This document shows, piece by piece, positions 8,299-18,763 of a stretch of 50,423 nucleotides of DNA (its first letter is position 1; every line of letters starts with the position of its first letter). Made by a program: the position numbers and the translations under genes. Source of the stretch: an uncultured Anaerolineales bacterium (GTDB lineage: Bacteria; Chloroflexota; Anaerolineae; Anaerolineales; Villigracilaceae). The notes beneath the pieces are model-generated. The model worked only from the letters and a program-made list of their open reading frames with translations. It had not been told where the DNA came from and made no database searches. The stretch is taken from contig CAIQQN010000100.1 in the NCBI GenBank assembly GCA_903873975.1, positions 1 through 50,423 of the forward strand, written 5' to 3'.

Positions 8299-9717
8299 CT
8301 ATTTTACCGTGTGCAATAATGCCATATTCGGCTGCCTGAAATCGCGCACCGGGAAACCCGAGACCACCACCACCTGTCCACCCGGTCGGACTAAACCACT
8401 TTCCCGCAGGGCAGTTTCTACATGCCCGATCATCTCTTCCACCGTATCTGCCCAGGGGATGCGGTAAGGCGTCACCCCCCAAGCCAGCGCCAAGCGCCGG
8501 TAGGTTTCTTCGACCGGCGTGAAAGCCAGCACCGGCACGCACGGACGGGCTTTCGACATCAGGATGGCTGTCCGGCCGGTGCGGGTGAAGACAGCAATCG
8601 CTTCCACATCACGGTCATGAGCCAGCTCTCTTGCGGCGTAGGCAATCGCAACAGCATCATCGTGCTCATCGGTTTCCAGCACCTGTCCGTGCCCCCATTG
8701 GTCGTAATTTTCTTCAGCTTGGCGGACTATCCGATCCATCAGTTCCACGCTATCCACCGGGTATTCACCCGCTGCTGTTTCTGCCGAGAGCATGACAGCA
8801 TCCGTCCCATCGTAAATGGCATTGGCGACATCGGAAGCCTCGGCCCGCGTGGGGAGCGGGTTGTGGATCATGGACTCGAGCATCTGCGTGGCCGTGATGA
8901 CGAGTTTCCCCTTCCGGTTGGCAGCCTGGATGATGCGCTTCTGTGCGCCAGGCACGTCCTCCAGAGCCATCTCAACCCCCAGGTCGCCGCGCGCTACCAT
9001 CACTCCGTCCACCACATCCAGTATCTCTTCCAGGTTATCCAGCGCTTTGGGGCGCTCAAGTTTGGCAATCAACAACGGACTGTTTTCACCACCCGCCTTG
9101 ACGATCTCCCGGACTGTCTTCACATCCTGTGCTGTCTGGACAAAAGACATCGCCACTACGTCCACATCCAAGGACAGACCAAAGGTCAAATCTTCGGCGT
9201 CTTTCTCGGTGAAGGCTGGGATGTCGAGAAAAAACCCGGGCAGGTTGATACCTTTATGGGAGGACAATCCACCTCCGGTTTTTACTTCAGCTGCCACTTG
9301 CTTTTTCCCTACAGATATAATCGTCAAAACCAGCCGTCCATCATCGAGCAGGATGCGGTCACCGGGTTTAACTACTCCAAAGAGTTGTGGAAAATCAACC
9401 GGGATGGAAACTCCAGCGGGCCTGACTGCGTTCTCCGGGTATAGCCGGACCTGCTCACCTGCCGCGAGTGTTAGCGGTTCGGGCAGCACGCCGACGCGGA
9501 TCTTCGGTCCCTGTAAATCCTGGAGGATCGCCAAAGGCCGCCCCAGACGAGTCGATACAGCGCGCAGGGAAAGGGTCCGGGCTGCGTGCGATTCGTGTGT
9601 ACCATGCGAAAAGTTCAAGCGGGCAACATCCATCCCGGCTAGAAGCAATTTCTCAAGAACGGCCTCGTCCTGGCTGGCAGGCCCTATCGTGGCTACAATT
9701 TTCGCTTTTCTATCCAT
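8299..9717 (-). CDS. pyk: Pyruvate kinase
   Basis: The 472-residue enzyme converts phosphoenolpyruvate and ADP to pyruvate and ATP. It begins MDRKAKIVATIGPAS and shows the active-site signatures LIAKLERPKALDNL, DGVMVARGDLGVE and TQMLESMIHNPLPTRAE, then a C-terminal regulatory-type domain from about residue 350. The frame can be read from a TTG six codons further upstream, but the ATG at 9717 has a TATAAT box ending six bases before it and gives the family's normal start. There is no extra PEP-utiliser domain at the end. It is probably transcribed alone. Confidence 0.95.
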   Translation of the reverse strand: MDRKAKIVATIGPASQDEAVLEKLLLAGMDVARLNFSHGTHESHAARTLSLRAVSTRLGRPLAILQDLQGPKIRVGVLPEPLTLAAGEQVRLYPENAVRPAGVSIPVDFPQLFGVVKPGDRILLDDGRLVLTIISVGKKQVAAEVKTGGGLSSHKGINLPGFFLDIPAFTEKDAEDLTFGLSLDVDVVAMSFVQTAQDVKTVREIVKAGGENSPLLIAKLERPKALDNLEEILDVVDGVMVARGDLGVEMALEDVPGAQKRIIQAANRKGKLVITATQMLESMIHNPLPTRAEASDVANAIYDGTDAVMLSAETAAGEYPVDSVELMDRIVRQAEENYDQWGHGQVLETDEHDDAVAIAYAARELAHDRDVEAIAVFTRTGRTAILMSKARPCVPVLAFTPVEETYRRLALAWGVTPYRIPWADTVEEMIGHVETALRESGLVRPGGQVVVVSGFPVRDFRQPNMALLHTVK

Positions 9718-9729
9718 GGCTTTATTATA
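9718..9729 (-). promoter_or_regulatory. TATAAT box 6 nt before the pyk start (leaderless type)
   Basis: On the minus strand TATAAT (9724-9729) is followed by six bases (AAAGCC) and the ATG at 9717. No ribosome-binding sequence is seen. The same spacing recurs at other genes in the window. Confidence 0.6.
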
Positions 9730-9734
9730 TGCCA

Positions 9735-9758
9735 AAGGGCGGCTAATTGGCCGCCCTT
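9735..9758. terminator. Inverted repeat between the CoA-transferase gene and pyk
   Basis: Arms AAGGGCGGC and GCCGCCCTT (9 bp) with a 6-nt loop. It lies after the end of the CoA-transferase gene and directly upstream of the pyk -10 box. On the minus strand only three Ts follow, so termination may be weak; on the plus strand a run of eight Ts lies a few bases on, although no plus-strand gene ends here. Confidence 0.55.
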
Positions 9759-9799
9759 ATAGTTTTTTTTCCAGAGTCACCTCTCACGCCGCTCAATGA

Positions 9800-11110
9800 C
9801 TATGTCCAGTTCAGTTCATTGGCCTGCTTTTCCAGGTCGGCGCGAAAATCAGGGTGAGCAACACCAATGAGTGCTCTTACCCGCTGGCGGATGGACTTGC
9901 CATAAAGGTCAGCCACGCCGTATTCGGTGACAACGTAATGGATTTGATTGCGGCCGGTAACAACGCCCGCACCCTGTTTGAGCATCGGGACTATCTTGCT
10001 AATAGGCGTGCCGTCTTTCATGACATTAGTACTGGGCATGGCAATGATTGGCACACCACCCTTCGAACGGGAAGCACCATAGATAAAATCGAGTTGGCCG
10101 CCGATACCGCTGAAGAACTTAGGGCCGATGCTGTCTGCGCAAACCTGACCGGTCAGATCAATCTCAATGGCCGAGTTGATAGCCACCATATTGTCATTCT
10201 GGGCAATAATGAATGGGTCGTTGACATACTCGGTGCGACGAAATTCACACAAGGGGTTGTCGTTTACCCAACTGTACAGGCGCTTGGAGCCAAGAACAAA
10301 ACCGAGCACGATTTTACCAGGGTGCAAGGTTTTGCGAGCACTTGTCAGCACGCCAGCCTCTACCAAATCAATAACACCATCGGAAATCAGTTCGCTGTGT
10401 ACGCCCAGGTCTCTTTTATGGAAAAGGAATTTTAAGACCGCATCCGGTATGGCACCGATACCCATCTGCATGGTGGCACCATCCGGGATGAGATCGGCCA
10501 CGTAACCGGCCAGTCGTTCGGTGATTGGGTCGGTAGCCTCGCCAGACATTGGCATTTCTGGGATCGGGTAATTAACCGGCACGATATGCGTCAGGCGGCT
10601 GACATGAATAAACGAGTCGCCCAGGGTGCGCGGCATCTGGTCGTTGACTTCTGCAATGATAATTTTTGCCGATTCGGCCGGGGATTTGGTAAGGCCGACC
10701 TCCACGCCCAGCGAGCAGAAACCATGCTCGTCTGGCGGGGAGACATGGACGAAAGCCACATCCACTGGGAGGAGTTTTTCCTTGAAGAGTAGAGGAAATT
10801 CAGAGAGCAGCACAGGAGTGAAATCGGCACGACCTTCCTGAACGGCCTTGCGGATATTGGCGCTGATAAACATTGCATTGACCCGCAAATGGCCTTCCAA
10901 TTCCGGCTTGACATAGTCAGCCGGGCCTACGGAAAGCGCCTGACAAATCTGCACGTCCTTCAAGATAGGTGCATATGCCACCAGGGCAGCCAATAGCGTC
11001 TGTGGTACTGAAACGTTGCCGGTCAAAAAGATACGATTCCCCGATTTGACCTCTTGAACTGCTTTCTCAGCTGTCGTCACGCGCGATTGATAAATACTAT
11101 TCCAATCCAT
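9800..11110 (-). CDS. Acetyl-CoA hydrolase/transferase family protein (4-hydroxybutyrate CoA-transferase type)
   Basis: This 436-residue cytoplasmic protein belongs to the acetyl-CoA hydrolase/CoA-transferase family, in which an acyl-CoA exchanges CoA through a glutamate-bound thioester. The segments MQMGIGAIPDAVLKFL, GGQLDFIYGASRSKGG and YVVTEYGVADLYGKS are characteristic; the glutamate of EYGVADL is the expected catalytic residue. An upstream extension is possible, but the ATG at 11110 has AAGGAG in front. The start lies 14 bases inside the end of the alanine dehydrogenase gene, so translation is probably coupled. The likely role is in fermentative acid/CoA exchange; the specific acids are unknown. 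Confidence 0.88.
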   Translation of the reverse strand: MDWNSIYQSRVTTAEKAVQEVKSGNRIFLTGNVSVPQTLLAALVAYAPILKDVQICQALSVGPADYVKPELEGHLRVNAMFISANIRKAVQEGRADFTPVLLSEFPLLFKEKLLPVDVAFVHVSPPDEHGFCSLGVEVGLTKSPAESAKIIIAEVNDQMPRTLGDSFIHVSRLTHIVPVNYPIPEMPMSGEATDPITERLAGYVADLIPDGATMQMGIGAIPDAVLKFLFHKRDLGVHSELISDGVIDLVEAGVLTSARKTLHPGKIVLGFVLGSKRLYSWVNDNPLCEFRRTEYVNDPFIIAQNDNMVAINSAIEIDLTGQVCADSIGPKFFSGIGGQLDFIYGASRSKGGVPIIAMPSTNVMKDGTPISKIVPMLKQGAGVVTGRNQIHYVVTEYGVADLYGKSIRQRVRALIGVAHPDFRADLEKQANELNWT

Positions 11111-12200
11111 CTTTTTCTCCTTCATCTTTATTCGTGAAACGGGATAGGTGGCGCAATTCACCTTTATAAGTGTTAACGCCTGCCTCGATGGCAGGATTTT
11201 CGATGGCCTTGTCCACGCCCAGATCTGTAATCTCCTGAATGTATGCAATGGCTGCGTTTACAAATCCGTGCGTGGCGGTCCGCGCCACTACGCCCGGCAT
11301 GTTGGGTACACAATAATGCACCACGTCCTCTTCAATGTATGAGGGGTGATCATGGGTTGTCGGACGCGAGGTTTCGCTGCACCCGCCCTGGTCAATGCTG
11401 ATATCGATAAAAATAGACCTATGTTTCATTTTCTTAACCATCTCACGCGTAATGATGATCGGGGAACGGGCACCCGGCACCAAGACCGCACCCACCAGCA
11501 CGTCCGCGTATTCACAGACACGGGCTATGTTGTGCGGCGTGGCGAGCAAGGTGACGAAATTCGGGTCAATCTGGCTGATGCGTTGCAATGCATTGAGGTC
11601 TTTATCAAGCACTGTCAAGTGTGCGCCGAGGCCTTTAAAGGTACGCGCCGCGTAAGTGCCGGATGTCCCGGCGCCAATGATGACCACTTCAGCTGGGGGA
11701 ACGCCGGGGATGCCACCTAGCAGAACACCGCGCCCGCCATGATCGCTTTGCAGGAGACGGGAAGCAACCTCCGCAGCCATGGCACCGCCGATCTGGCTGA
11801 ACGGGCGCAGGACGGGCAGAGAGCCATCCGCTTCTTCGATCTGTTCGTACGCGATGGCGGTGATCTTATCTTTCAGTAGGGCGTCAATTTTCTTTTGCGC
11901 GGCAGACGCCAGATGCAGGAAACCGACAATCGTTGTCCCCGGCTGCAGCATGTCCAGTTCATCGTCGAGTGGTCTCGCAATCTTGAGCAGGAGTTCCGCC
12001 CGCCCGTAGATTTCATCCACGGCGTAGGCAATTTTTGCCCCCACTTTCTCATATTCTCTGTCCGGGAAACGTGCTCCCTGCCCGGCATCGTGCTCAATGA
12101 AGATTGTATGTCCATGCTGCATCAGGATTTCCGCTCCCATGGGGGAAAGCCCAACACGGAATTCGTACGGGCGGCGTTCTCTTGGGATACAGATGATCAT
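11097..12200 (-). CDS. ald: Alanine dehydrogenase
   Basis: The 367-residue protein interconverts L-alanine and pyruvate plus ammonia with NAD. The N-terminal substrate domain has RRPYEFRVGL and the FLHLAS segment that holds the catalytic histidine. The Rossmann domain shows VIIGAGTSGTYAARTF at about 170-185 followed by VLDKDLNAL. The DISIDQGGCSETSRPTTHDHP segment typical of the family follows, and the later CVPNMPG motif agrees. GGAGG precedes the start. It overlaps the CoA-transferase gene and is a plausible partner in alanine fermentation or in removing reducing power as alanine. Confidence 0.93.
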   Translation of the reverse strand: MIICIPRERRPYEFRVGLSPMGAEILMQHGHTIFIEHDAGQGARFPDREYEKVGAKIAYAVDEIYGRAELLLKIARPLDDELDMLQPGTTIVGFLHLASAAQKKIDALLKDKITAIAYEQIEEADGSLPVLRPFSQIGGAMAAEVASRLLQSDHGGRGVLLGGIPGVPPAEVVIIGAGTSGTYAARTFKGLGAHLTVLDKDLNALQRISQIDPNFVTLLATPHNIARVCEYADVLVGAVLVPGARSPIIITREMVKKMKHRSIFIDISIDQGGCSETSRPTTHDHPSYIEEDVVHYCVPNMPGVVARTATHGFVNAAIAYIQEITDLGVDKAIENPAIEAGVNTYKGELRHLSRFTNKDEGEKDGLE

Positions 12201-12334
12201 TTCATACCTCCAATGTTACTCGGATATCCGGCAAGTTTACCGGGTATCTTACTCCTTATTGCATAAAACGGTGACTTGGTCTGCGGTTATTCCTGGCGAA
12301 GACAGGATTTCATCTCGGGGCTTAAACAGCAATT

Positions 12335-13537
12335 CTACTTCATATTCAACACTTCGCGGATTGAAGGTAGCGCCCAATCAATGGTTTCCTTGTCAATCAC
12401 TAGTGGTGGGGCAAACCGGATGACGCGTTCGTGTGTTTCTTTGGCGAGGATACCCTTGTTCTGCAAAGCTTCACAGAAACGTCGAGCGCTGCCAGCCTTT
12501 TCGTTCAGCTCAACGCCGATCAGCAGACCTTTTCCGCGCACTTCCTTGACATGCGGACTGGGAATCTCGCTCAATTGCTCGATGAAATACTCGCCCATTT
12601 CCGCGGCATGCTGAATGAGGTTCTCTTCCACAATGACCTTCAAAGCTGCTCGTGCAATTGCTGCCGCTAGCGGGTTACCGCCAAAGGTCGAGCCGTGCTC
12701 GCCAGGAGCAAACAACCCCAACACTTCCTTATCAGATAACACGGCAGAGACCGGGTAAAAACCTCCAGCTAGAGCTTTGCCGATGATAGTCACATCCGGA
12801 CGTACATCCTCGTGCTGTGCGGCAAACAGTTTCCCGGTCCGACCCAGACCCGTCTGGATTTCATCCGCGATGAACAAAACGTTGTTCTTCTTGCACATTT
12901 CAGCCACCTGGGAAAGATAGCCTTTTGGCGGGATAATGACCCCGCCCTCACCTTGGATGGGTTCCACCAGCACTGCGGCTGTGTTCGGGTTTATGGCTTT
13001 GGCAATTGCATTCGCGTTGCCATAAGGCACGGTGACAAATCCCGGCGTGAATGGGCCGAAATCATCGCGGTAGAGCGGCTCGGTGGAGAAGGAAATAGTT
13101 GTGATGGTGCGCCCGTGGAAGTTGCCGGCACAGGTGATGATCTCGGCTTGATGGCGCGGAACTTTCTTGACCTGGTAGGACCACTTGCGGGCGACTTTGA
13201 GCGCCGTTTCGACAGCCTCCGCGCCGGAGTTCATCGGCAGGGATAACTCGTAGCCGGTCAACTCGGAAAGTTCTTTGTAAAACAGAGGTAATTGGTCGTT
13301 GCGGAAGGCCCGCGAGGTCAGGGTGATCTTCCCAGCCTGTTCCACCAGTGCAGCCAGGATCTTCGGGTGGATATGTCCCTGGTTCACTGCCGAATACGCC
13401 GACAGGCAGTCCAAATATTTCCTGCCTTCCACGTCATAGACCCACACGCCATCGCCGCGCGTGATGACCACGTCCAGCGGGTGATAGTTGTGAGCGCCGT
13501 ACTGTTCTTCGAGAGCAATGTACTCTTGTGTTTTCAT
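12335..13537 (-). CDS. rocD: Ornithine aminotransferase
   Basis: This 400-residue class III PLP aminotransferase transfers the delta-amino group of ornithine to 2-oxoglutarate, giving glutamate semialdehyde. The N-terminus ([16 protein letters not shown]) matches ornithine aminotransferases rather than acetylornithine or GABA enzymes. The PLP lysine is in [16 protein letters not shown], preceded by [14 protein letters not shown]. Its gene starts 38 bases after the ornithine carbamoyltransferase gene on the same strand, so both use the ornithine pool in one operon. Together with proline dehydrogenase elsewhere in the window it would link ornithine and proline to glutamate. Confidence 0.92.
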   Translation of the reverse strand: MKTQEYIALEEQYGAHNYHPLDVVITRGDGVWVYDVEGRKYLDCLSAYSAVNQGHIHPKILAALVEQAGKITLTSRAFRNDQLPLFYKELSELTGYELSLPMNSGAEAVETALKVARKWSYQVKKVPRHQAEIITCAGNFHGRTITTISFSTEPLYRDDFGPFTPGFVTVPYGNANAIAKAINPNTAAVLVEPIQGEGGVIIPPKGYLSQVAEMCKKNNVLFIADEIQTGLGRTGKLFAAQHEDVRPDVTIIGKALAGGFYPVSAVLSDKEVLGLFAPGEHGSTFGGNPLAAAIARAALKVIVEENLIQHAAEMGEYFIEQLSEIPSPHVKEVRGKGLLIGVELNEKAGSARRFCEALQNKGILAKETHERVIRFAPPLVIDKETIDWALPSIREVLNMK

Positions 13538-13575
13538 GTTTTTCCAATCGTAAGAGGTAACGACTTGAGTTGTTC

Positions 13576-14499
13576 CTACGTCACACCGAACAACCGCGCC
13601 AGAACTGCCTTCTGGGCATGGAGACGATTGTGCGCTTGCGGGAAAATGACCGAGTGCAGACCGTCGGCCACCTCATCGGTCAACTCGTGATTTCGATGAG
13701 CCGGCAAGCAATGCATTACAATGACATCCTTGTCCGCTTCGCCGACCAGTTTCGCATTGACCTGGTAAGGCGGGAAGACAGTTTCTCGTTTTGCGGTCTC
13801 TTCTTCCTGGCCCATACTGATCCAAGTATCAGTGTAAATAGCCTGGGCGTTCTTAACCGCCTCATGTGGATCGCGTAGGAACGCCAGTTTGGACCCGGTG
13901 CCTGCCGCCAGTTTCCTGGCCTGGTCGATGCTCCCTGCAGGCATATCATAGCCTTCCGGGTTTGCAATCGAAAAGTTCCATCCAAGTTTGACTGAAATCT
14001 GCATCAGCGAGATAGCCACGTTGTTCCCATCACCAACAAAGGCCACATTCAAGCCTCTAGCCTTGCCAAATTTCTCTTCAATGGTCAAGGCATCAGCCAT
14101 CGCCTGGCAGGGATGGCTGTGATCGCTCAAACCGTTGATGACCGGCACCGAAGACCACTTGGCCAGTTCCAGCATATGAGCATGTTCAAAAACGCGCGCC
14201 ATCATGGCGTGGACATAGCCAGAAAGCACGCGCGACACATCGGCGATTGACTCGCGCTTGCCGAGGCCAATTTCGTTTGGAGAGAGATATAACGCATCGC
14301 CTCCCAAGTGACGCATCGCCATGTCAAACGAGACGCGCGTCCGCAGGCTGGGTTTCTGGAAAATCATCCCAAGCACCTTGCCTTTACAAAGAGGTGGATT
14401 ACCTGTGGCAAAATATTCTTTCTTCAAACGAATCGCCAGGTCCAGGAGATCCTGTAATTCTTCAGGTGAGTGGTCGGAAATGTCGAGAAAATGTTCCAT
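13576..14499 (-). CDS. argF: Ornithine carbamoyltransferase
   Basis: The 307-residue enzyme forms citrulline from carbamoyl phosphate and ornithine, or runs in reverse when arginine is degraded. The carbamoyl phosphate motif SLRTRVSF, the HPCQAMAD motif and the ornithine-side MHCLPAHR motif are all present. GAGGAGT precedes the start. The pairing with ornithine aminotransferase does not itself tell whether the operon is anabolic or catabolic; no arginine deiminase or carbamate kinase gene is visible nearby. Confidence 0.94.
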   Translation of the reverse strand: MEHFLDISDHSPEELQDLLDLAIRLKKEYFATGNPPLCKGKVLGMIFQKPSLRTRVSFDMAMRHLGGDALYLSPNEIGLGKRESIADVSRVLSGYVHAMMARVFEHAHMLELAKWSSVPVINGLSDHSHPCQAMADALTIEEKFGKARGLNVAFVGDGNNVAISLMQISVKLGWNFSIANPEGYDMPAGSIDQARKLAAGTGSKLAFLRDPHEAVKNAQAIYTDTWISMGQEEETAKRETVFPPYQVNAKLVGEADKDVIVMHCLPAHRNHELTDEVADGLHSVIFPQAHNRLHAQKAVLARLFGVT

Positions 14500-14525
14500 G
14501 TTCGACTCCTCTTTTCATCATTTTT

Positions 14526-14554
14526 AGTATCAAGGGCGTTGACAAGAACGTCAA
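14526..14554 (-). promoter_or_regulatory. Promoter of argF-rocD with overlapping inverted repeat
   Basis: On the minus strand TTGACG (14549-14554) and GATACT (14526-14531) have a 17-base spacer. The -35 box is the first arm of an inverted repeat TTGAC-N6-GTCAA (14539-14554), which could be an operator. It does not match the usual ARG box. Confidence 0.5.
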
Positions 14555-14605
14555 GTGCAATGTGGTTAATATTTTCGTGAAAAACATCACTTATCCATAA
14601 CACAA

Positions 14606-15922
14606 TCATATCTTGACGTTAAAATAAGATTTAGGCAAATATGAGCGTTGGAAGTAAACCACAGGAAGTGCCAACTGAATCGACAAATCGTCGCCAAAAC
14701 CGACCGGGCAAACCGGGACATTACGGCGCAACAAACCGGCAACAATAGATTCGCTTTCTCCTGTCCCACCAAAAGTCTCAGCCTTGATCAGCACCACTAC
14801 AGGGCGCAGATTGCGGCGCTGCAAATCCTCAACCACCAGCAACAATTCGGGTCGCGTCGAGGGAGTAATCAGGATTACGCCTGCTCCAAGGGGCAGCAAT
14901 TTGGCCCGCATCGTAACCAGACCAAGCAAAGGCATTGTTCCATCCGGTTGGAGGAAAGCCAGTGTCTCCATGATCTTGTTCACCTGGCGCTCGCCGCGTT
15001 CTGCAGAGACAACAGTAGACTTCCCGGCTGCACATGCCAGACCTACCGCCCGCCGTTCCATGAGAAAATAACTTGCCAGAGAGGCTGCAGAAGTGATGAC
15101 ATACTCAAATGAGTCGCGAGGCAGCGACACATTTGGGCGCCGCAGCCACCAGCCCTCTTCACTGAAAGCGACTGTTTGCTCAGGCATTGAAGCCTGGACA
15201 TCCTGCTGGGCATCCAAAAACAACCAGATGTCCGCCTGCGGGTCCTGCTCAAATTCCTTGACCATAAACCGTCCCCGGTGGGCTGTGCTTGGCCAGTGAA
15301 TCCTTTTCATCGGGTCGCCTGGTACATACTCGCGTACCCCGGCAGCGTGCGGTGTCACATCGAATGTCCGCTGGCGAATGGCTTTACCACCCGGTAAAAG
15401 ACCAGGGGGCGGGGGAAAATCAGTGATCGGTACCGTCATCGGCAAGACCACCAGTGTATCCTTCGCCGGGATCAGCTTGCGAATAGTGAACAGACCAAAC
15501 GGATCCCCGGAAGACATGCTGGTTGGACCAAGCAAGAAAGCACCGCGCCGGTAGAGCAATGTCCGGGCGGTATAGAAACGACGTTGGTGAGGACCAATAC
15601 CTGTCACTAGACGGGAACCGCCAGCCATTGGTAAATTGGATTGGTTGATGATCTCCAACCAGAGACAAGCCGGCCAGGTAACATTCCGGACCTCGAAATG
15701 TTCTTCGAATACATCACCCATGCTGGTCCTCAATATGCGTGCCTGGCGGTTCAGGCGTATACCGCGCATTGAAATAGCAGCCCAGACCCCCGACACAACA
15801 ACCAGCAGCAGGCCCAGGTACGCCATGCGCGCGTAGAGCATCAGGCCAGTCACAGCCCAGCCTCCCAGGCCGAAGAGGATAATTCCGGCCAGCAGCCAGC
15901 GCAAGGCAAGAGTCGGTTTCAT
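14606..15922 (-). CDS. DUF58 membrane-anchored protein
   Basis: The 438-residue protein starts with two hydrophobic segments (about residues 8-30 and 33-50) and carries the DUF58 signature [19 protein letters not shown] around residues 200-220, followed by a VWA-like region. DUF58 proteins are regularly encoded with MoxR ATPases and are thought to act with them in maturing or remodelling protein complexes, often at the envelope. Here the start ATG overlaps the MoxR stop by four bases. It is the last gene of the moaC-to-DUF58 run. Confidence 0.88.
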   Translation of the reverse strand: MKPTLALRWLLAGIILFGLGGWAVTGLMLYARMAYLGLLLVVVSGVWAAISMRGIRLNRQARILRTSMGDVFEEHFEVRNVTWPACLWLEIINQSNLPMAGGSRLVTGIGPHQRRFYTARTLLYRRGAFLLGPTSMSSGDPFGLFTIRKLIPAKDTLVVLPMTVPITDFPPPPGLLPGGKAIRQRTFDVTPHAAGVREYVPGDPMKRIHWPSTAHRGRFMVKEFEQDPQADIWLFLDAQQDVQASMPEQTVAFSEEGWWLRRPNVSLPRDSFEYVITSAASLASYFLMERRAVGLACAAGKSTVVSAERGERQVNKIMETLAFLQPDGTMPLLGLVTMRAKLLPLGAGVILITPSTRPELLLVVEDLQRRNLRPVVVLIKAETFGGTGESESIVAGLLRRNVPVCPVGFGDDLSIQLALPVVYFQRSYLPKSYFNVKI

Positions 15923-16881
15923 TTCCGGGAGGATGCTTCGTAATCTCCGCCTGGTACCGGAGTATTATCCAGAATTTCCTGCACAATTTTCTCAGCGCTT
16001 AATTCCCGCAAACGGGCTGCTGGCCCGACAATGACGCGGTGTGCCAGCACAGGTACCGCCAGTCGCTTAATATCATCCGGTAAAACATAATCACGCCCGA
16101 CCAGCGCGGCTGCAACTTGACCGGTACGGAAGAGCGCCAGGCTTCCGCGTGGGCTTGCTCCCAGGTATACATCCGCATGCTGTCGCGTTCTATTGGTCAA
16201 TTCCACCAGATAGCGTCTAATAGAATCGGAGACATAAACTTTCTTAATTACCTCCATGGCTTCTATCAGCTCATCCACTTTGATAACCGATTTCAGTGTC
16301 TCGATAGGGTGGCGCAACTGCTGGCGGTCAAGAATCTCAATTTCGTCAGTCGGATTAGGATACCCCAATCGGACACGCAATAGGAACCGGTCCAGTTGCG
16401 CTTCGGGGAGGGGAAATGTTCCTTCATATTCGATCGGGTTCTGCGTCGCCAAAACCATAAATGGAAGGGGTAATGGGTGAGTCTTGCCATCTACTGTTAC
16501 CTGCCGTTCTTCCATCGCTTCAAGCAGCGCTGCCTGTGTCTTGGGCGTGGCACGGTTGATTTCATCCACCAACACCACCTGGGCAAAGATCGGACCGGGA
16601 CGGAACTCAAATGCCCGCTTTGACTGGTTGTAAATTGAGACACCGGTCACATCACTGGGAAGCATGTCGGGGGTAAATTGCAGACGGTTGAACGAACACC
16701 CCAGCGATTTTGCCAGGCTGCGTGCCAATACAGTTTTGCCAACTCCCGGCACGTCTTCGATAAGCACATGACCCTGGCAGAGCAGACCGACAACAATCAA
16801 CTCAATCGGATGTCGTTTTCCTACAATTACCTTTTCAAGATTGAAAATCAGCTTTTTGCCAAAAGATTGAATGTCTGTCAT
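15919..16881 (-). CDS. MoxR-type AAA+ ATPase
   Basis: This 320-residue AAA+ ATPase has Walker [12 protein letters not shown], Walker [11 protein letters not shown], the segment [14 protein letters not shown], and a sensor-like [12 protein letters not shown] motif, all diagnostic of the MoxR family. These proteins act as chaperone-like ATPases together with DUF58/VWA partners; the DUF58 gene overlaps its stop. An ATG six codons upstream is possible, but the one at 16881 has AAAGGA at the right distance. It begins 22 bases after the threonine synthase gene. Confidence 0.93.
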   Translation of the reverse strand: MTDIQSFGKKLIFNLEKVIVGKRHPIELIVVGLLCQGHVLIEDVPGVGKTVLARSLAKSLGCSFNRLQFTPDMLPSDVTGVSIYNQSKRAFEFRPGPIFAQVVLVDEINRATPKTQAALLEAMEERQVTVDGKTHPLPLPFMVLATQNPIEYEGTFPLPEAQLDRFLLRVRLGYPNPTDEIEILDRQQLRHPIETLKSVIKVDELIEAMEVIKKVYVSDSIRRYLVELTNRTRQHADVYLGASPRGSLALFRTGQVAAALVGRDYVLPDDIKRLAVPVLAHRVIVGPAARLRELSAEKIVQEILDNTPVPGGDYEASSRK

Positions 16882-16903
16882 GTTGCAATTCCTTTGCATT
16901 ATT

Positions 16904-18001
16904 CTACTCGTACTTATAGCCGGATCCAGTCAAAATGATCACCACTGGATCAGGTAAATCTTTGATCATTTGAGCCAATGCAGACCAGACGATAGCTGAA
17001 GTAGGCTCCACGTAAAAACCAAGATGGGCAAGCGCATCGCGGCCAGGCAAAATTTCATTCTCATCCACAGCACACATATACCCGTGACTCGCTGCCACCT
17101 CCAGGAGCACTTCGTCTCCTCGCAGTGGATTGCGCACCCGTACCCCCTCCGCCAGTGTGCAATTCTCGCCAACCAACCCAGCCCCCCCGCTGCCTGCAGT
17201 GAACATTGCCCACAACGGTGCGCACGCTCTTGCTTGTACCCCGATGATCTTTGGAGTATTCCTAATTGGAAGGTTGGCTATACGCAGTGTATCAAATCCG
17301 CGCACCAAGCCGAGCAGAAGTCCGCCCTGCCCAGCCGGGAGGATGACCGCCCCCGGCATTTTGTTACCCAACTGTTCGAAAATTTCGTAAGCGGCGGTGG
17401 CATAACCAGGAAGGTTGAATGGCAGGTAAGCATGGCTGGCATATACTACACCACCACCTGCCACTGCCTTGACCGCCTCAGCTACATCCGAACGCGATCC
17501 AGGGACCGGGACTAGTTCCGCACCATAAGCCTCAATCTGCCTGCGCTTGGGGCCAGAGGCGGATTCTGGGACGAAAACCCGGGTTTTAATACCCGCCCGG
17601 GCCGCATAAGCCGCGAATGAGGCTCCGGCATTTCCGGAGGAGTCCTCCACCGCTTCGTTAATTCCGCGTGAATGCAGCCAGGCTGCAATGACGGCCGAGC
17701 CGCGATCCTTGAAGGAGCCACTCGGGTTGAGAAACTCGCACTTGAAGGCTACCTTGCGATCATAAACTTCCGCCCATAGCAGAGGTGTGCCGCCTTCGCC
17801 AAGAGAAACAGGCTCGGAGTCCGGGGAGAGTCCAAAGGTGTGCCGGTAACACCAAATACCAGGTTGAGATCGGTCCACCTGCATCGGGTCAAAGCGCAAC
17901 GGAGTGTGCAAATCGTACAGACTTTCACATTTCGGACAGCAATATGGCAGGCCGTATGGCGGGTAAGTACTTCCGCAATTGGTACAGGAAATTTCCATCA
18001 T
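16904..18001 (-). CDS. thrC: Threonine synthase-like PLP enzyme
   Basis: The 365-residue protein begins with a zinc-ribbon-like segment ([12 protein letters not shown] then CCPKCESLY) and continues with the PLP fold of threonine synthase. The PLP lysine is in [13 protein letters not shown], and the [15 protein letters not shown] and phosphate-loop-like AGQGGLLLG segments agree. It would convert O-phosphohomoserine to threonine. Two adjacent ATGs exist; the first overlaps the moaE stop by four bases and AGGAG stands just before them. Cysteate synthase or another fold-type II enzyme cannot be fully excluded. Its location inside a molybdopterin operon is unusual. Confidence 0.87.
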   Translation of the reverse strand: MMEISCTNCGSTYPPYGLPYCCPKCESLYDLHTPLRFDPMQVDRSQPGIWCYRHTFGLSPDSEPVSLGEGGTPLLWAEVYDRKVAFKCEFLNPSGSFKDRGSAVIAAWLHSRGINEAVEDSSGNAGASFAAYAARAGIKTRVFVPESASGPKRRQIEAYGAELVPVPGSRSDVAEAVKAVAGGGVVYASHAYLPFNLPGYATAAYEIFEQLGNKMPGAVILPAGQGGLLLGLVRGFDTLRIANLPIRNTPKIIGVQARACAPLWAMFTAGSGGAGLVGENCTLAEGVRVRNPLRGDEVLLEVAASHGYMCAVDENEILPGRDALAHLGFYVEPTSAIVWSALAQMIKDLPDPVVIILTGSGYKYE

Positions 18002-18456
18002 TCTCCTGGCTTCGGATGGTAATGACCTTCGACCCATTCTTCGCCCTGCGACCCGATTTCCTTCTTCCAGACCGGGACAATCTCCTTGAGCCGGTCAATG
18101 CCGTAACGTGCCGCCTCAAAGACGCCTGTATTACGGTGGGGAGATGTGCAGGCGATTAATGTGGTGGGTGTTCCGGGATACAGCCGCCCGATTCGTTGAA
18201 TAATTGCAATGCCTTCGATGGTTGGCCATTTCTGGCGGATCTCTTCGGCTACCTGGCGCATTTTAGTTTCCGCCATTGGCTGGTAGGCTTCATAGTCAAG
18301 ATAAACCGTTTCGTGGGTGTCACCGCGGGAAGTCTGTCCGCGCACCACGCCGGCAAAAATAGCCGCTGCACCCGTCGTTGGGAGCGTAATGCGGGTAAGA
18401 AGGGTATCCAGGTCGAGTTCGGTCTCGGTAAGGGAGATGATGGTTGGGAAGTCCAT
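17998..18456 (-). CDS. moaE: Molybdopterin synthase catalytic subunit
   Basis: The 152-residue MoaE is the large subunit of molybdopterin synthase, which inserts two sulfurs into precursor Z. Family motifs seen are GAAAIFAGVVRG near the N-terminus, LDYEAYQPMAE, the IQRIGRLYPG segment, SPHRNTGVFEA and the catalytic-lysine region VPVWKKE. The gene follows moaD after nine bases and overlaps the next gene, so it belongs to the moaC-D-E operon. Confidence 0.95.
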   Translation of the reverse strand: MDFPTIISLTETELDLDTLLTRITLPTTGAAAIFAGVVRGQTSRGDTHETVYLDYEAYQPMAETKMRQVAEEIRQKWPTIEGIAIIQRIGRLYPGTPTTLIACTSPHRNTGVFEAARYGIDRLKEIVPVWKKEIGSQGEEWVEGHYHPKPGE

Positions 18457-18465
18457 GCCGCAATC

Positions 18466-18714
18466 CTATCCACCGGAGACGGGCGGGAAGAAGGCAATTT
18501 CAGCGCCTTCAGGGATGACTTGCTCAATGGCAGCGTATTCGCGGTTAATGGCTGCTATCATCGAGTCTTTTACTTTTTCCAAGGGGGGATGGTTTGCCAC
18601 CAGCAAATCTGTAAGCCCGCCGACAGTTAATCCAAGAGGAATGTCGAGCTCCACCGATTTCGAACCAACATAATCACGCAGGGTGGCAAAGAATAAGACT
18701 TTAATTTTGTGCAT
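18466..18714 (-). CDS. moaD: Molybdopterin synthase sulfur carrier subunit
   Basis: This 82-residue ubiquitin-like protein ends in PPVSGG; the C-terminal glycine pair is the site that becomes a thiocarboxylate and donates sulfur in molybdopterin synthase. The beginning (KVLFFATLRDYVG) is typical for MoaD. GGAG precedes the start. It sits between moaC and moaE. Confidence 0.95.
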   Translation of the reverse strand: MHKIKVLFFATLRDYVGSKSVELDIPLGLTVGGLTDLLVANHPPLEKVKDSMIAAINREYAAIEQVIPEGAEIAFFPPVSGG

Positions 18715-18737
18715 TCTAGCTCCAAAGCCTCATAATC

Positions 18738-18763
18738 AGGGGGGTTCACCGATCAGCCCCTAC
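18738..18763. repeat. Degenerate GTAGGGGC-type inverted repeat at the moaC end
   Basis: On the minus strand the sequence GTAGGGGCTGATCGGTGAAC is followed by a C-run that pairs with the G-run. The moaC stop codon lies inside the first arm. It resembles the hairpins at 7,792 and 48,612 but has no T-run after it and lies within an operon. Confidence 0.5.

Noticed and set aside
8422-9799. Long plus-strand reading frames opposite pyk
   Set aside because: They are the antisense of a conserved pyruvate kinase gene and lack protein-like composition.
9854-10435. 193-residue reading frame opposite the CoA-transferase gene
   Set aside because: Antisense to a well-recognised gene, with no motifs.
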